Below are positions 29,811-36,892 of a DNA stretch of 64,000 bases, piece after piece. A model generated the notes under the pieces. The model did not search any database and was not told where the DNA came from. It saw only the letters and a list, made by a program, of their open reading frames with translations. The first letter of the stretch is position 1, and every line of letters begins with the position of its first letter. A program made the position numbers and the translations under genes. The stretch comes from Natrinema amylolyticum. GTDB taxonomy: Archaea; Halobacteriota; Halobacteria; Halobacteriales; Natrialbaceae. Where the stretch lies: positions 186,001 to 250,000 of the forward strand of contig NZ_JAIWPJ010000004.1 of NCBI RefSeq assembly GCF_020515625.1. Reading direction: 5' to 3'.

Positions 29811-30842
29811 CTATCGGAACTGCGGCATCACTTCATCGGCAAACAGTTCCATCCCGTCGGTGTCGGGGAAGTCGATAAACCAGCCCTGGAACTTCGTCAC
29901 GCCGGCGTCGATCCGGCGCTCGATCGCCTCGGCGCACTCCTCGGGCGTGCCCATGACGAAGTAGTCGCGGGCGTCGGCCTCCGTCTCAATGTCGGCCTGG
30001 TCGATGTACTCCTCCTCGAACTGGATCGGGAGCATCAGGTCGAGCAGGCGCTCGAGTTTCTCCTCGTCGCGCGTACAGATGACGTGGCCGTCCCACGAGT
30101 ACTCAATCTCGTCGGAGTCGCGGCCGACCGTCTCGCAGTGGTCCTCAATAACGCCGATCTTGTGCTCCAAGGTCTCCGGCGTCCCGTTGAACACATCCGT
30201 GTTCCAGATGTCGGCGTGTTTCGCGACGAGTTTCAGCGTCACCTCTTCGCCCTGTCCGCCGACGAGGATCGGCGGATGCGGGTCCTGGACCGGGCCGGGC
30301 TCGCAGTAGGCGCCGTCGATCTCGTAGCGCTCGCCCGAGAACGAGGCGGCCTCGCCGGGATCGGTGGCCCACAGCTCCTTCATCAGGCGGATGCTCTCGT
30401 CTAACCGCATCAGCCGCTCGAAGCCATCGCGGTACTCCCAGCCGTAGGCCTCGTACTCGGGTTCGTGCCAGCCGGCGCCGAGTCCGAGCTCGAGGCGGCC
30501 GTCGGAGATGACGTCCAGCGTTGCGGCCATCTTCGCGACGAGCGCGGGGTTGCGGTAGTCGTTACAGAGGACGAGCGAGCCGAGGTTGATGTCGTCGGTG
30601 AGGCCGGCCAGTGCGGACAGCAGCGTCCAGCACTCGTACTCGGCGTGATCGCGCCCGAGCATGAGGTGGTCCGGCGCCCACGCGGCGTCGAAGCCCAGTT
30701 CCTCAGCTTTCAGGACGCCCTCCTTCGTGGTCTCCCAGTCGAGTCGTTCGTAACACGGCGTGTCGCGGTGGACGGGATCCGTTCCCGACTCCGGCGCGCC
30801 CGCGAACACCGGCACGTTGTACTCGAAGGTGACGTCGGCCAT
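29811..30842 (-). CDS. LLM-class flavin- or F420-dependent oxidoreductase
   Basis: The 343-residue protein is a luciferase-like monooxygenase-fold (LLM) oxidoreductase: an N-terminal barrel with AWAPDHLMLG near residue 55, LGSLVLCNDYRNPALVAKMAATLD (about 85-110), RLELGLGAGWHEPEYEAYG (about 115-135) and PPILVGGQGEE (about 190). Archaeal relatives mostly use coenzyme F420, which haloarchaea make. The gene starts 3 bases after the stop codon of the L-rhamnonate dehydratase gene, so the two share an operon. That suggests a redox step on rhamnose or a product of rhamnonate dehydration, though no family member is known to me for that job. Substrate and cofactor are inference. Confidence 0.85.
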   Translation of the reverse strand: MADVTFEYNVPVFAGAPESGTDPVHRDTPCYERLDWETTKEGVLKAEELGFDAAWAPDHLMLGRDHAEYECWTLLSALAGLTDDINLGSLVLCNDYRNPALVAKMAATLDVISDGRLELGLGAGWHEPEYEAYGWEYRDGFERLMRLDESIRLMKELWATDPGEAASFSGERYEIDGAYCEPGPVQDPHPPILVGGQGEEVTLKLVAKHADIWNTDVFNGTPETLEHKIGVIEDHCETVGRDSDEIEYSWDGHVICTRDEEKLERLLDLMLPIQFEEEYIDQADIETEADARDYFVMGTPEECAEAIERRIDAGVTKFQGWFIDFPDTDGMELFADEVMPQFR

Positions 30843-30845
30843 GGA

Positions 30846-32051
30846 TTACTTCACGCTGTAGTGCTCGAGAGCCTCGGGATTGGTCTCCGAACTCAGCCCG
30901 ACGGTGTCGGGCAGCGGGATGGTCCCGTTCTCGGCGTTCGGCGGGTTGGCGTAGATGGCGTCGGCGTAGGTCGACTCCTGTTCGCCCTGGCGCTCCTGAT
31001 ACCACTCGGGGATCGGGAAGTACTCCGCCATCGGCGCGTTGGTCGACGCGGCGATGAAGTGCAGGGTCGGGTTCGTGCCGGAGTGGGGGATCACCGGCAC
31101 GTCGCGGGCGCTGGCCATCGAGTCGATCTTCAGCAACTCCGTCAGCCCGCCACAGCGGTGGACGTCGGGCTGGAGGATGTCGACGGCCTCGCGCTCGAGC
31201 AGTTCCTTGTGCCCCCAGCGGGTGAACTCGTGTTCTCCGCCGGAGATCGGCACGTTCGAGGCCTCGCGGACCTCGGCGTAGCCGTCGATGTCGTCGGGGA
31301 TGACCGGCTCCTCGACCCACTCCATGTCGTAGCGCTCGAGGCGCTTGAGCATCTTCTTGGCGTACCGAACGTTCCAGCCCATGTAGGCGTCGCCGGCGAT
31401 CGCGAGTTCGTCGCCGACGGCGTCCCGGACCGTCTCGACGATCTTCTCGTTCTCTTTCATCCCCTCGCGACCCGCTTCCGGTCCGTACCGGAACCGGAGT
31501 TTCATCGCATCGAACCCCTGTTCCGCGTAGTTCTGGGCCTCTCGAGCGAGTTTCTCGTGGTCGACGGGATGGAGGTTGCTCGCGTAGCAGGGAATCTCGT
31601 CCGTGACCGGTCCACCGAGGAGTTCGTACACCGGCTTCTCGGCTTCCTTGCCGGCGATGTCCCAGAGCGCGAGGTCGACGGCGCTGATGGCCTCGATGGC
31701 CGCACCCTTCCGACCAAACGGGATCGTCGCTCGGTACATCATGTCCCACAGTCGTTCGCGTTGGTGGGGGTCCTCGCCGATGACGAGCTTCGAGAGCGTC
31801 TCGTTGACGATCGTCTCGATCGAGCCCGTCGCCCAGTTGCCGACGCCGACGCCGGTGATGCCCGCGTCCGTTTCGACTTCCACGACGACGTCGCCGACCG
31901 GCCCCATCCACTTCCGACGGGCCTCCGGATTGTCGCCGTCGGCGTTGTTGTACTCGTCGAACTTGCTCATGACGGTGACGAGCGGGAACTCGACGAACTC
32001 TCCCCAGGAATCGGTACTTACCTTCGTGACGTTGATATTCGTTATCTCCAT
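30846..32051 (-). CDS. rhmD: L-rhamnonate dehydratase (enolase superfamily)
   Basis: The 401-residue enolase-superfamily enzyme resembles L-rhamnonate dehydratase. FDAMKLRFRYGPEAG supplies the conserved Lys, AIAGDAYMGWN an Asp metal ligand, WVEEPVIPDD a Glu ligand, SGGEHEFTRWG a further Glu, and VIPHSGTNPTLHF the catalytic His with the rhamnonate-type following motif. It converts L-rhamnonate to 2-keto-3-deoxy-L-rhamnonate. ATG at 32051 begins the family N-terminus. An upstream TATA (about 32108-32117) implies a 35-base leader or the longer start at 32105. It heads an operon with the LLM oxidoreductase and is divergent from the zinc dehydrogenase gene. Confidence 0.9.
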   Translation of the reverse strand: MEITNINVTKVSTDSWGEFVEFPLVTVMSKFDEYNNADGDNPEARRKWMGPVGDVVVEVETDAGITGVGVGNWATGSIETIVNETLSKLVIGEDPHQRERLWDMMYRATIPFGRKGAAIEAISAVDLALWDIAGKEAEKPVYELLGGPVTDEIPCYASNLHPVDHEKLAREAQNYAEQGFDAMKLRFRYGPEAGREGMKENEKIVETVRDAVGDELAIAGDAYMGWNVRYAKKMLKRLERYDMEWVEEPVIPDDIDGYAEVREASNVPISGGEHEFTRWGHKELLEREAVDILQPDVHRCGGLTELLKIDSMASARDVPVIPHSGTNPTLHFIAASTNAPMAEYFPIPEWYQERQGEQESTYADAIYANPPNAENGTIPLPDTVGLSSETNPEALEHYSVK

Positions 32052-32418
32052 GTGTCTAAAGTCACTTCCAACGGACTCAGTCCGACGTGTGTTCAACAGC
32101 CACATAAGTGTTTATAGTACCCGCACGCCCGAACCACGAGACGACCGCTTCGGACCGTCTCTCTCCGAGTTCCGTTCGTTCGCCACTCGAGACGAGACGC
32201 GGAAACCGTCGGCCGCCGTTGACGCGAGTTCCGACCACCGGCGAGACCATCACTGCTCTCGCTCGAACGGGCCGACCGCGGTATCGATATCGAACGGGGA
32301 TGACAACGAGCGGTCCCAGTGGTGAGTAGCCGTCCGACCGACGATATCTCACACCTAAAGTTATATGTAGGTGAGTCCCCCACATATTGATAGCTCGACC
32401 AGAGCGAGGTAACCCTAC
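32052..32418. promoter_or_regulatory. Divergent control region between rhmD and the zinc dehydrogenase gene
   Basis: The 367 bases hold two outward promoters. Minus-strand GTACTATAAACAC (about 32106-32118) serves rhmD. Plus-strand AGTTATATG (32359-32367) serves the dehydrogenase, with a leader of about 35-40 bases. The latter TATA box is framed by the inverted repeat listed separately. The middle of the region holds nothing I can recognise. Confidence 0.5.
32352..32373 (+). promoter_or_regulatory. Inverted repeat framing the TATA box of the zinc dehydrogenase gene
   Basis: CACCTA at 32352-32357 and TAGGTG at 32368-32373 form perfect 6-base arms around a 10-base spacer that contains the TATA box. 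The geometry fits an operator where a dimeric regulator would compete with, or help place, TBP. Regulator unknown; the IclR protein encoded at 51264-52028 is a candidate by analogy with the rhamnose regulator RhcR of Haloferax volcanii. Confidence 0.4.
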
Positions 32419-33453
32419 ATGAAGGCCATAGTACATACCGGACCGAAATCCATCGAGATCCGCGAACGTGAGCGGGCAGTTCCCGACGACGACGAAGTAT
32501 TAGTTCGCGTTCACTCGGCGGGCCTGTGCGGAAGCGATGCGCACGCATACAAGTACGAGGACGGCTACGAGTGGATCCCGATTCCGCGAATTATGGGCCA
32601 CGAGTACTCCGGCGAGGTCGTCGAAGTCGGCGACGACGTCACCGACTTCGCGGTCGGCGACCACGTCGTCGAGGAGCCGATCCACGACTGCGGCTCGTGT
32701 TTCCAGTGTAAGAACGGGCAGCCGAACGTCTGCCAGAACTTCGAGATCACGGGCATGCACAACGACGGTGCCTACACCGAGTACACGACGGTGCACCCGA
32801 AAGATCTGCACCTGATTCCGGACGACGTCCCGCTCGGACACGCGAGCATCACCGAACCGCTCAGCATCGCGACGCGCGCAGTGTTCGATCAGTCCCACGT
32901 GACGCCGGGCGACACCGTCCTCGTGGAGGGTCCCGGCCCGATCGGCGTGCTCGTCGCGGCCGTCGCGGACTCGATGGGTGCCAACGTCTTCGTCTCGGGA
33001 CTGGGCAAGGACACCGAGTATCGACTGCCGCTGGTCGAACGGCTCGGGATCGAGACGATCGATATCGAGACGAACGACCTCTCGGACGTCGTCGACGAGC
33101 GAACCGACGGCGTCGGCTTCGACGCGGTGTTCGATACGACCGGCCACTCGAGCGGCGTCGAGATGGCCATCGACCACGTCCGGAAGGGCGGACAGGTTAT
33201 CGTCGTCGGTCTCCCCGGCTCCCCCAGCGAAGTGTTCATGACGCCGGTCGTTCGCGGCGAGGTCGACGTGAACACGTCCTACGGCTCGACCTGGCAGAAC
33301 TTCGAGCAGGCCATTCGACTCCTCTCGGCCGGTGCGATCGACGCCGACGCGATCATCGACCGCTCGTTCAGCGTCGACGACCCGACCGCCGCGTTCGAGG
33401 CGTTCCTCGAGTCGGAGACCTGTAAGCCGGTCTTCTCGTTTTCAGATCAATAA
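32419..33453 (+). CDS. Zinc-dependent medium-chain dehydrogenase (sugar or sugar-acid dehydrogenase)
   Basis: The 344-residue protein is a zinc alcohol dehydrogenase of the sorbitol/threonine dehydrogenase type. Catalytic zinc ligands are Cys37 (AGLCGSD) and His61-Glu62 (MGHEYSG). Four cysteines in the HDCGSCFQCKNGQPNVC stretch hold the structural zinc, and GPGPIGVLVAAV is the NAD(P)-binding loop. Its place opposite L-rhamnonate dehydratase suggests L-rhamnose dehydrogenase or 2-keto-3-deoxy-L-rhamnonate dehydrogenase, the two oxidations of the diketo-hydrolase route. Sequence alone cannot decide between them or exclude another polyol. Confidence 0.88.
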   Translation: MKAIVHTGPKSIEIRERERAVPDDDEVLVRVHSAGLCGSDAHAYKYEDGYEWIPIPRIMGHEYSGEVVEVGDDVTDFAVGDHVVEEPIHDCGSCFQCKNGQPNVCQNFEITGMHNDGAYTEYTTVHPKDLHLIPDDVPLGHASITEPLSIATRAVFDQSHVTPGDTVLVEGPGPIGVLVAAVADSMGANVFVSGLGKDTEYRLPLVERLGIETIDIETNDLSDVVDERTDGVGFDAVFDTTGHSSGVEMAIDHVRKGGQVIVVGLPGSPSEVFMTPVVRGEVDVNTSYGSTWQNFEQAIRLLSAGAIDADAIIDRSFSVDDPTAAFEAFLESETCKPVFSFSDQ

Positions 33454-33727
33454 GAAGCGCCGGATCGGTTCGCGGAAAGGTGCTCGACCACCGAGAACGG
33501 TTTTTCGTCGGGAGGACAGTTGTGAAACGTTCGCTAGTCGCACGCTCGAGGTCGTCGCTGGTGCTCGGCGTGGGACCGCTCGGCAGGTCGGCTGCCTCCG
33601 AGCGAGCGTCAGAGATCGATCGGGTGCGTTCGGACCGTCGGACGGATGCTGCGATCACCGATTCCAGGATAAGACCAGTAGAGTACTAGTCAATAAATAA
33701 TATATAGTCGTCTCTGTAACAGAGTGA
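33454..33727. other. Intergenic region upstream of the Tat-exported beta-helix gene
   Basis: No gene is supported in this stretch of about 270 bases. Near its end an AT-rich run (about 33695-33712, AATAATATATAG) is the likely TATA region of the next gene, placing transcription start close to the palindrome at 33728-33746. Confidence 0.4.
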
Positions 33728-33746
33728 TTGCCACGCACGGTGGCAA
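33728..33746 (+). promoter_or_regulatory. Palindrome near the transcript start of the beta-helix gene
   Basis: TTGCCAC at 33728-33734 and GTGGCAA at 33740-33746 are perfect 7-base arms around a 5-base spacer, 7 bases before the ATG at 33753. It could be an operator over the start site or a small hairpin in the leader. Confidence 0.4.
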
Positions 33747-33752
33747 ATACCT

Positions 33753-35783
33753 ATGACAGGAGACGAGACTCCGTCCGACGGAGAGGAATCGAACGTGACG
33801 ATGGCCCGGCGCGGGGCGCTCGGGCTGCTCGGTACCGCTGGGCTCGGGACCGTACTCGCCGGCACCGCATCGGCACAGGGGAAGGGCAACCAGCCATGGC
33901 ACGAGTGGGACGCTGACGTCAACGCCAACGGCCACAGTCTCACCGAGCTGGGCGCACTCGCGACGGTCGCAAACGACGCGCCGATCGCGGACTTCGCGGG
34001 GGAGAACCTAAATGTGGACGATGACGGCGTCCTCAACGCCGAGGGATCGCCCGAATCGATCCACGTGGTCACCGAGTATCCCGGCGACACGCTCGACCAG
34101 AAACTGGAGAACGTCCTCGACGCGCTCCCGGAGGGCGACGACATCCCGAACAAGCAGCCGGGCCACAAGATCGTGATCCCCGCGCCCGATCCGGACGATC
34201 CGGCAGCGGCCGACGGCCTGCCGGCCTGGCGGTTCGAGTCCCCGGTCGAGATCGACGACAACACCGGCAAACTGGTGTTCGAGATGGGATGGACCCTGAT
34301 CTACGCCACGGAGTCGATCGAGAGCTTCTTCGTCATCGGACCGGACGAGAAGACCGAGAACATCAACCTCTACGGCGGGATGTTCTACGCTAAAGGGAAC
34401 GTAGAGCGGTCGTTCATCGATATTCAGGGGGTCGGCCACATGCACATCTCCCGGCTGTACCTCCAGAACCTGGCGGAGCGAAACAGCGTACCGGCTGGGA
34501 TCCGACTTGCGGACTACCACGGCTCGAGCGAACTGACGATCAAAGACACTGAAGTGACTGGCTGTCGCGACGGCTTCCTCGCCGAGTACGGGAGCGACGA
34601 CGTCCCGTACGGTCCGTCGTTCGACCTCGATATCTCCAACTGGCGCGCGGGCGGCGGCGAGCACAGTATCCGGATCGACGGCGGCGCGTCGATCACGCTG
34701 GACTCGATCCAGGTCGGCGGCCACCCGCTCCAGTCGGTGAGCGAGGACATCATCAGACTAGAGAACTCCGTCAACGAGACTCGGAGCGTGTCGATCTCGA
34801 ACGTCCACGAGCGCCACAACGCGATGGACTACAACAGCGGCGTCAAGGTCGTCGACGTGACCGACGGCGAGGGGCCCCGCCACAACGGGATCATCGTCGA
34901 GAACGTCGACCTGTTCCACGCCGAGTACAGCACCGATATCGAATACGCGTCGTACTTCGATCAGCAGAACCTGCGTCCCGCGCCGAAAGTGAACGACGAC
35001 GCGGCCGGGTCCACGCGCTGGTTCGACGATGGCGTCCAGAAACACGAGACCTACAGTTCCCACGAGTTCCACGCCGGCGGGTCGCCCACGCTCGCCGTCG
35101 GCGAGGACGACGTCAGAATCGACGGCGCCGGCAACGGGGCCGTCCTCACGACGCCTGACGGCCAGAGTCGGTATCGCGTCCGGGTCGACAACGACGGGAA
35201 CCTGATCACCGAAGAAATCGAGGACGGTGACGATCGGACGGGAATCATCGAGAGCTTCGAGGACGGCGACCTCGCCGAGTACGAGGGCGAGACGGACGCC
35301 TACGCGATCGACGACTCGGCGCCGGTCGGCCACGGCGACGCCAGCCTCAAGAACACCTCCGGCGGCACCGCCGTCATCGTCTCGACGAGCGGGCTAGCAC
35401 AGTACCCGCGGGCCGGGGACGCGTTCGCCGCGCAGGCGGCCCGGACCGAGACGAACGCCAATCTCGGCATCGCCTTCGGGGCACAGGACACGGACAACTT
35501 CTACTTCGCTCGGATCTATCCCGAGAGCAACGGCGACCGTCTCCAACTGTACAAGCGCGTCGACGGGGAGTACACCGAACTCGCCAAGGCGAACGTTTCA
35601 GTCGAACGAGACACGCTGTACGACTTCGTCGTCGACTGGGGCGAGTTCGGCGAGATAGACGTCGAGGTCCGAGACCCGTCCGGCGACGCGATCGGGTCGG
35701 TCACCGCCACGGACGAGACGTTCACCGAGGGCGGTATCGGCGTCCGCAGCACCGGCGCCCTCGACAACGTTCGATTCCGCTGA
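33753..35783 (+). CDS. Tat-exported parallel beta-helix protein with C-terminal laminin-G-like domain
   Basis: The 676-residue protein has a twin-arginine signal (MARRGALGLLGTAGLG then AGTASA before the likely cleavage at about residue 42). An N-terminal module (WDADVNANGHSLTELG, DDDGVLNAEGS) is followed by a parallel beta-helix (about 140-400, with repeated V-x-I-x-N/D rungs). A C-terminal beta-sandwich (about 490-676) carries the NFYFARIYPESNGDRLQLYKR and TLYDFVVDWGEFGEIDVEV strands typical of laminin-G/concanavalin folds. No known lyase or hydrolase catalytic motif is recognised. It is the only secreted non-lipoprotein in the cluster, so it may bind or depolymerise the polysaccharide outside the cell. 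It is similar in layout to the protein at 12054-14084. Confidence 0.82.
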   Translation: MTGDETPSDGEESNVTMARRGALGLLGTAGLGTVLAGTASAQGKGNQPWHEWDADVNANGHSLTELGALATVANDAPIADFAGENLNVDDDGVLNAEGSPESIHVVTEYPGDTLDQKLENVLDALPEGDDIPNKQPGHKIVIPAPDPDDPAAADGLPAWRFESPVEIDDNTGKLVFEMGWTLIYATESIESFFVIGPDEKTENINLYGGMFYAKGNVERSFIDIQGVGHMHISRLYLQNLAERNSVPAGIRLADYHGSSELTIKDTEVTGCRDGFLAEYGSDDVPYGPSFDLDISNWRAGGGEHSIRIDGGASITLDSIQVGGHPLQSVSEDIIRLENSVNETRSVSISNVHERHNAMDYNSGVKVVDVTDGEGPRHNGIIVENVDLFHAEYSTDIEYASYFDQQNLRPAPKVNDDAAGSTRWFDDGVQKHETYSSHEFHAGGSPTLAVGEDDVRIDGAGNGAVLTTPDGQSRYRVRVDNDGNLITEEIEDGDDRTGIIESFEDGDLAEYEGETDAYAIDDSAPVGHGDASLKNTSGGTAVIVSTSGLAQYPRAGDAFAAQAARTETNANLGIAFGAQDTDNFYFARIYPESNGDRLQLYKRVDGEYTELAKANVSVERDTLYDFVVDWGEFGEIDVEVRDPSGDAIGSVTATDETFTEGGIGVRSTGALDNVRFR

Positions 35784-35968
35784 GACCGACGCGTCCGCTC
35801 GGCGACGGATCGGTCACGGGTGAGTGTGTGAGAACGAATCGAATCGAACGGAACCCATAGCAACCCCCATTTCCGCGCGTCGCGGGCGCAATCTCTCGGT
35901 CGATCTGACGACTCACTCCCGTGGCCGACCGGGCGCTTCCTCGATTTCGTCTCGCGTTCAACACAACG

Positions 35969-35977
35969 TTTAGTATC
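35969..35977 (+). promoter_or_regulatory. TATA element for the lactonase-like gene
   Basis: TTTAGTATC lies about 32 bases before the ATG at 36004 and decides the start in favour of that codon. Prediction only. Confidence 0.45.
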
Positions 35978-36003
35978 GCCCGATGCGACGCTTTCCGCAC
36001 ACG

Positions 36004-36873
36004 ATGGTGCTGGATACCCACACGCACGCGTGGACGCGACCGACTCGAGCGCAGCCCTGGATCAACGGACCGCTCGTCGACACCGTCGACGAGTTCGACG
36101 TCGACACCGTCTACACCGCCGAGAAGCTCCTCGCAGATATGGACGACGTCGGCGTCGACGAGGCGGTCGTCGTCGGCTACCCGATCTGCGAGTGGACCGA
36201 CAACCGATACACGATCCACTGCGTCGAGGAGCACGACGCGCTCTCGGGAATCGTGATGCTCGATCAGTTCGCCGACGACGCGGCCGACAGGCTGCGCGAC
36301 GGGATGGCCGTCGACGGGATTCTCGGGTTCCGTCTCGGTGCGATCTGCCCGTACGATCGCATGTGGGAGACGTTCGATCCCAGCGTAGACTGGCTGCGTG
36401 AGGCGATCGACGAGACCGCGTTCTGGGAGGCCGCCCGCGAGACCGACGCGCTGGTCCAGCTCCTGGCCCACGTCGACCAGCTCGACCAGGTGATCGAGCT
36501 CGTCGAGACCTACCCCGATCTCACTTACGCGCTCGATCACTTCTGTCACGCCGGCCCCGACGTCCCGCCCGAAGACGCGCTCGGCGCGCTCGAGCCCCTC
36601 GCCGGCGATGAGTACGACGTCGCCGTGAAGATCTCCGAAGTCGTCCACCGCTCCGAGGAGGGCTTCCCCTACCGGGATATGCACGACCACGTCCGCTGGC
36701 TGCTCGAGACGTTCGGCCGCGAGCGCGTCGTCTGGGGGTCGGACTTTCCGAACGTCAGCGACGAGGCGACCTACGAGGAGAGTCTGCGGTGGCTCGAGCA
36801 CGTCGACTGTCTCTCGAAGAACGACCGCGAGTGGATTACCGGGCGGTCGTTCGAGGATCTGGCCGGCATCTGA
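36004..36873 (+). CDS. Amidohydrolase-2 family protein, probable sugar lactonase
   Basis: The 289-residue TIM-barrel metal hydrolase belongs to the amidohydrolase-2 group that includes 2-pyrone-4,6-dicarboxylate lactonase and L-rhamnono- and L-fucono-lactonases. It has the N-terminal metal motif VLDTHTHAWTRP, a central YALDHFCHAG with the conserved His, and a C-terminal VVWGSDFPNVSDEAT with the catalytic Asp. In this context hydrolysis of L-rhamnono-lactone to L-rhamnonate is the obvious hypothesis. The ATG at 36004 is used rather than 35983 because a TTTAGTATC element at 35969-35977 lies about 32 bases upstream. Confidence 0.8.
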   Translation: MVLDTHTHAWTRPTRAQPWINGPLVDTVDEFDVDTVYTAEKLLADMDDVGVDEAVVVGYPICEWTDNRYTIHCVEEHDALSGIVMLDQFADDAADRLRDGMAVDGILGFRLGAICPYDRMWETFDPSVDWLREAIDETAFWEAARETDALVQLLAHVDQLDQVIELVETYPDLTYALDHFCHAGPDVPPEDALGALEPLAGDEYDVAVKISEVVHRSEEGFPYRDMHDHVRWLLETFGRERVVWGSDFPNVSDEATYEESLRWLEHVDCLSKNDREWITGRSFEDLAGI

Positions 36874-36892
36874 GGAGCGACTCACCCCGCGT

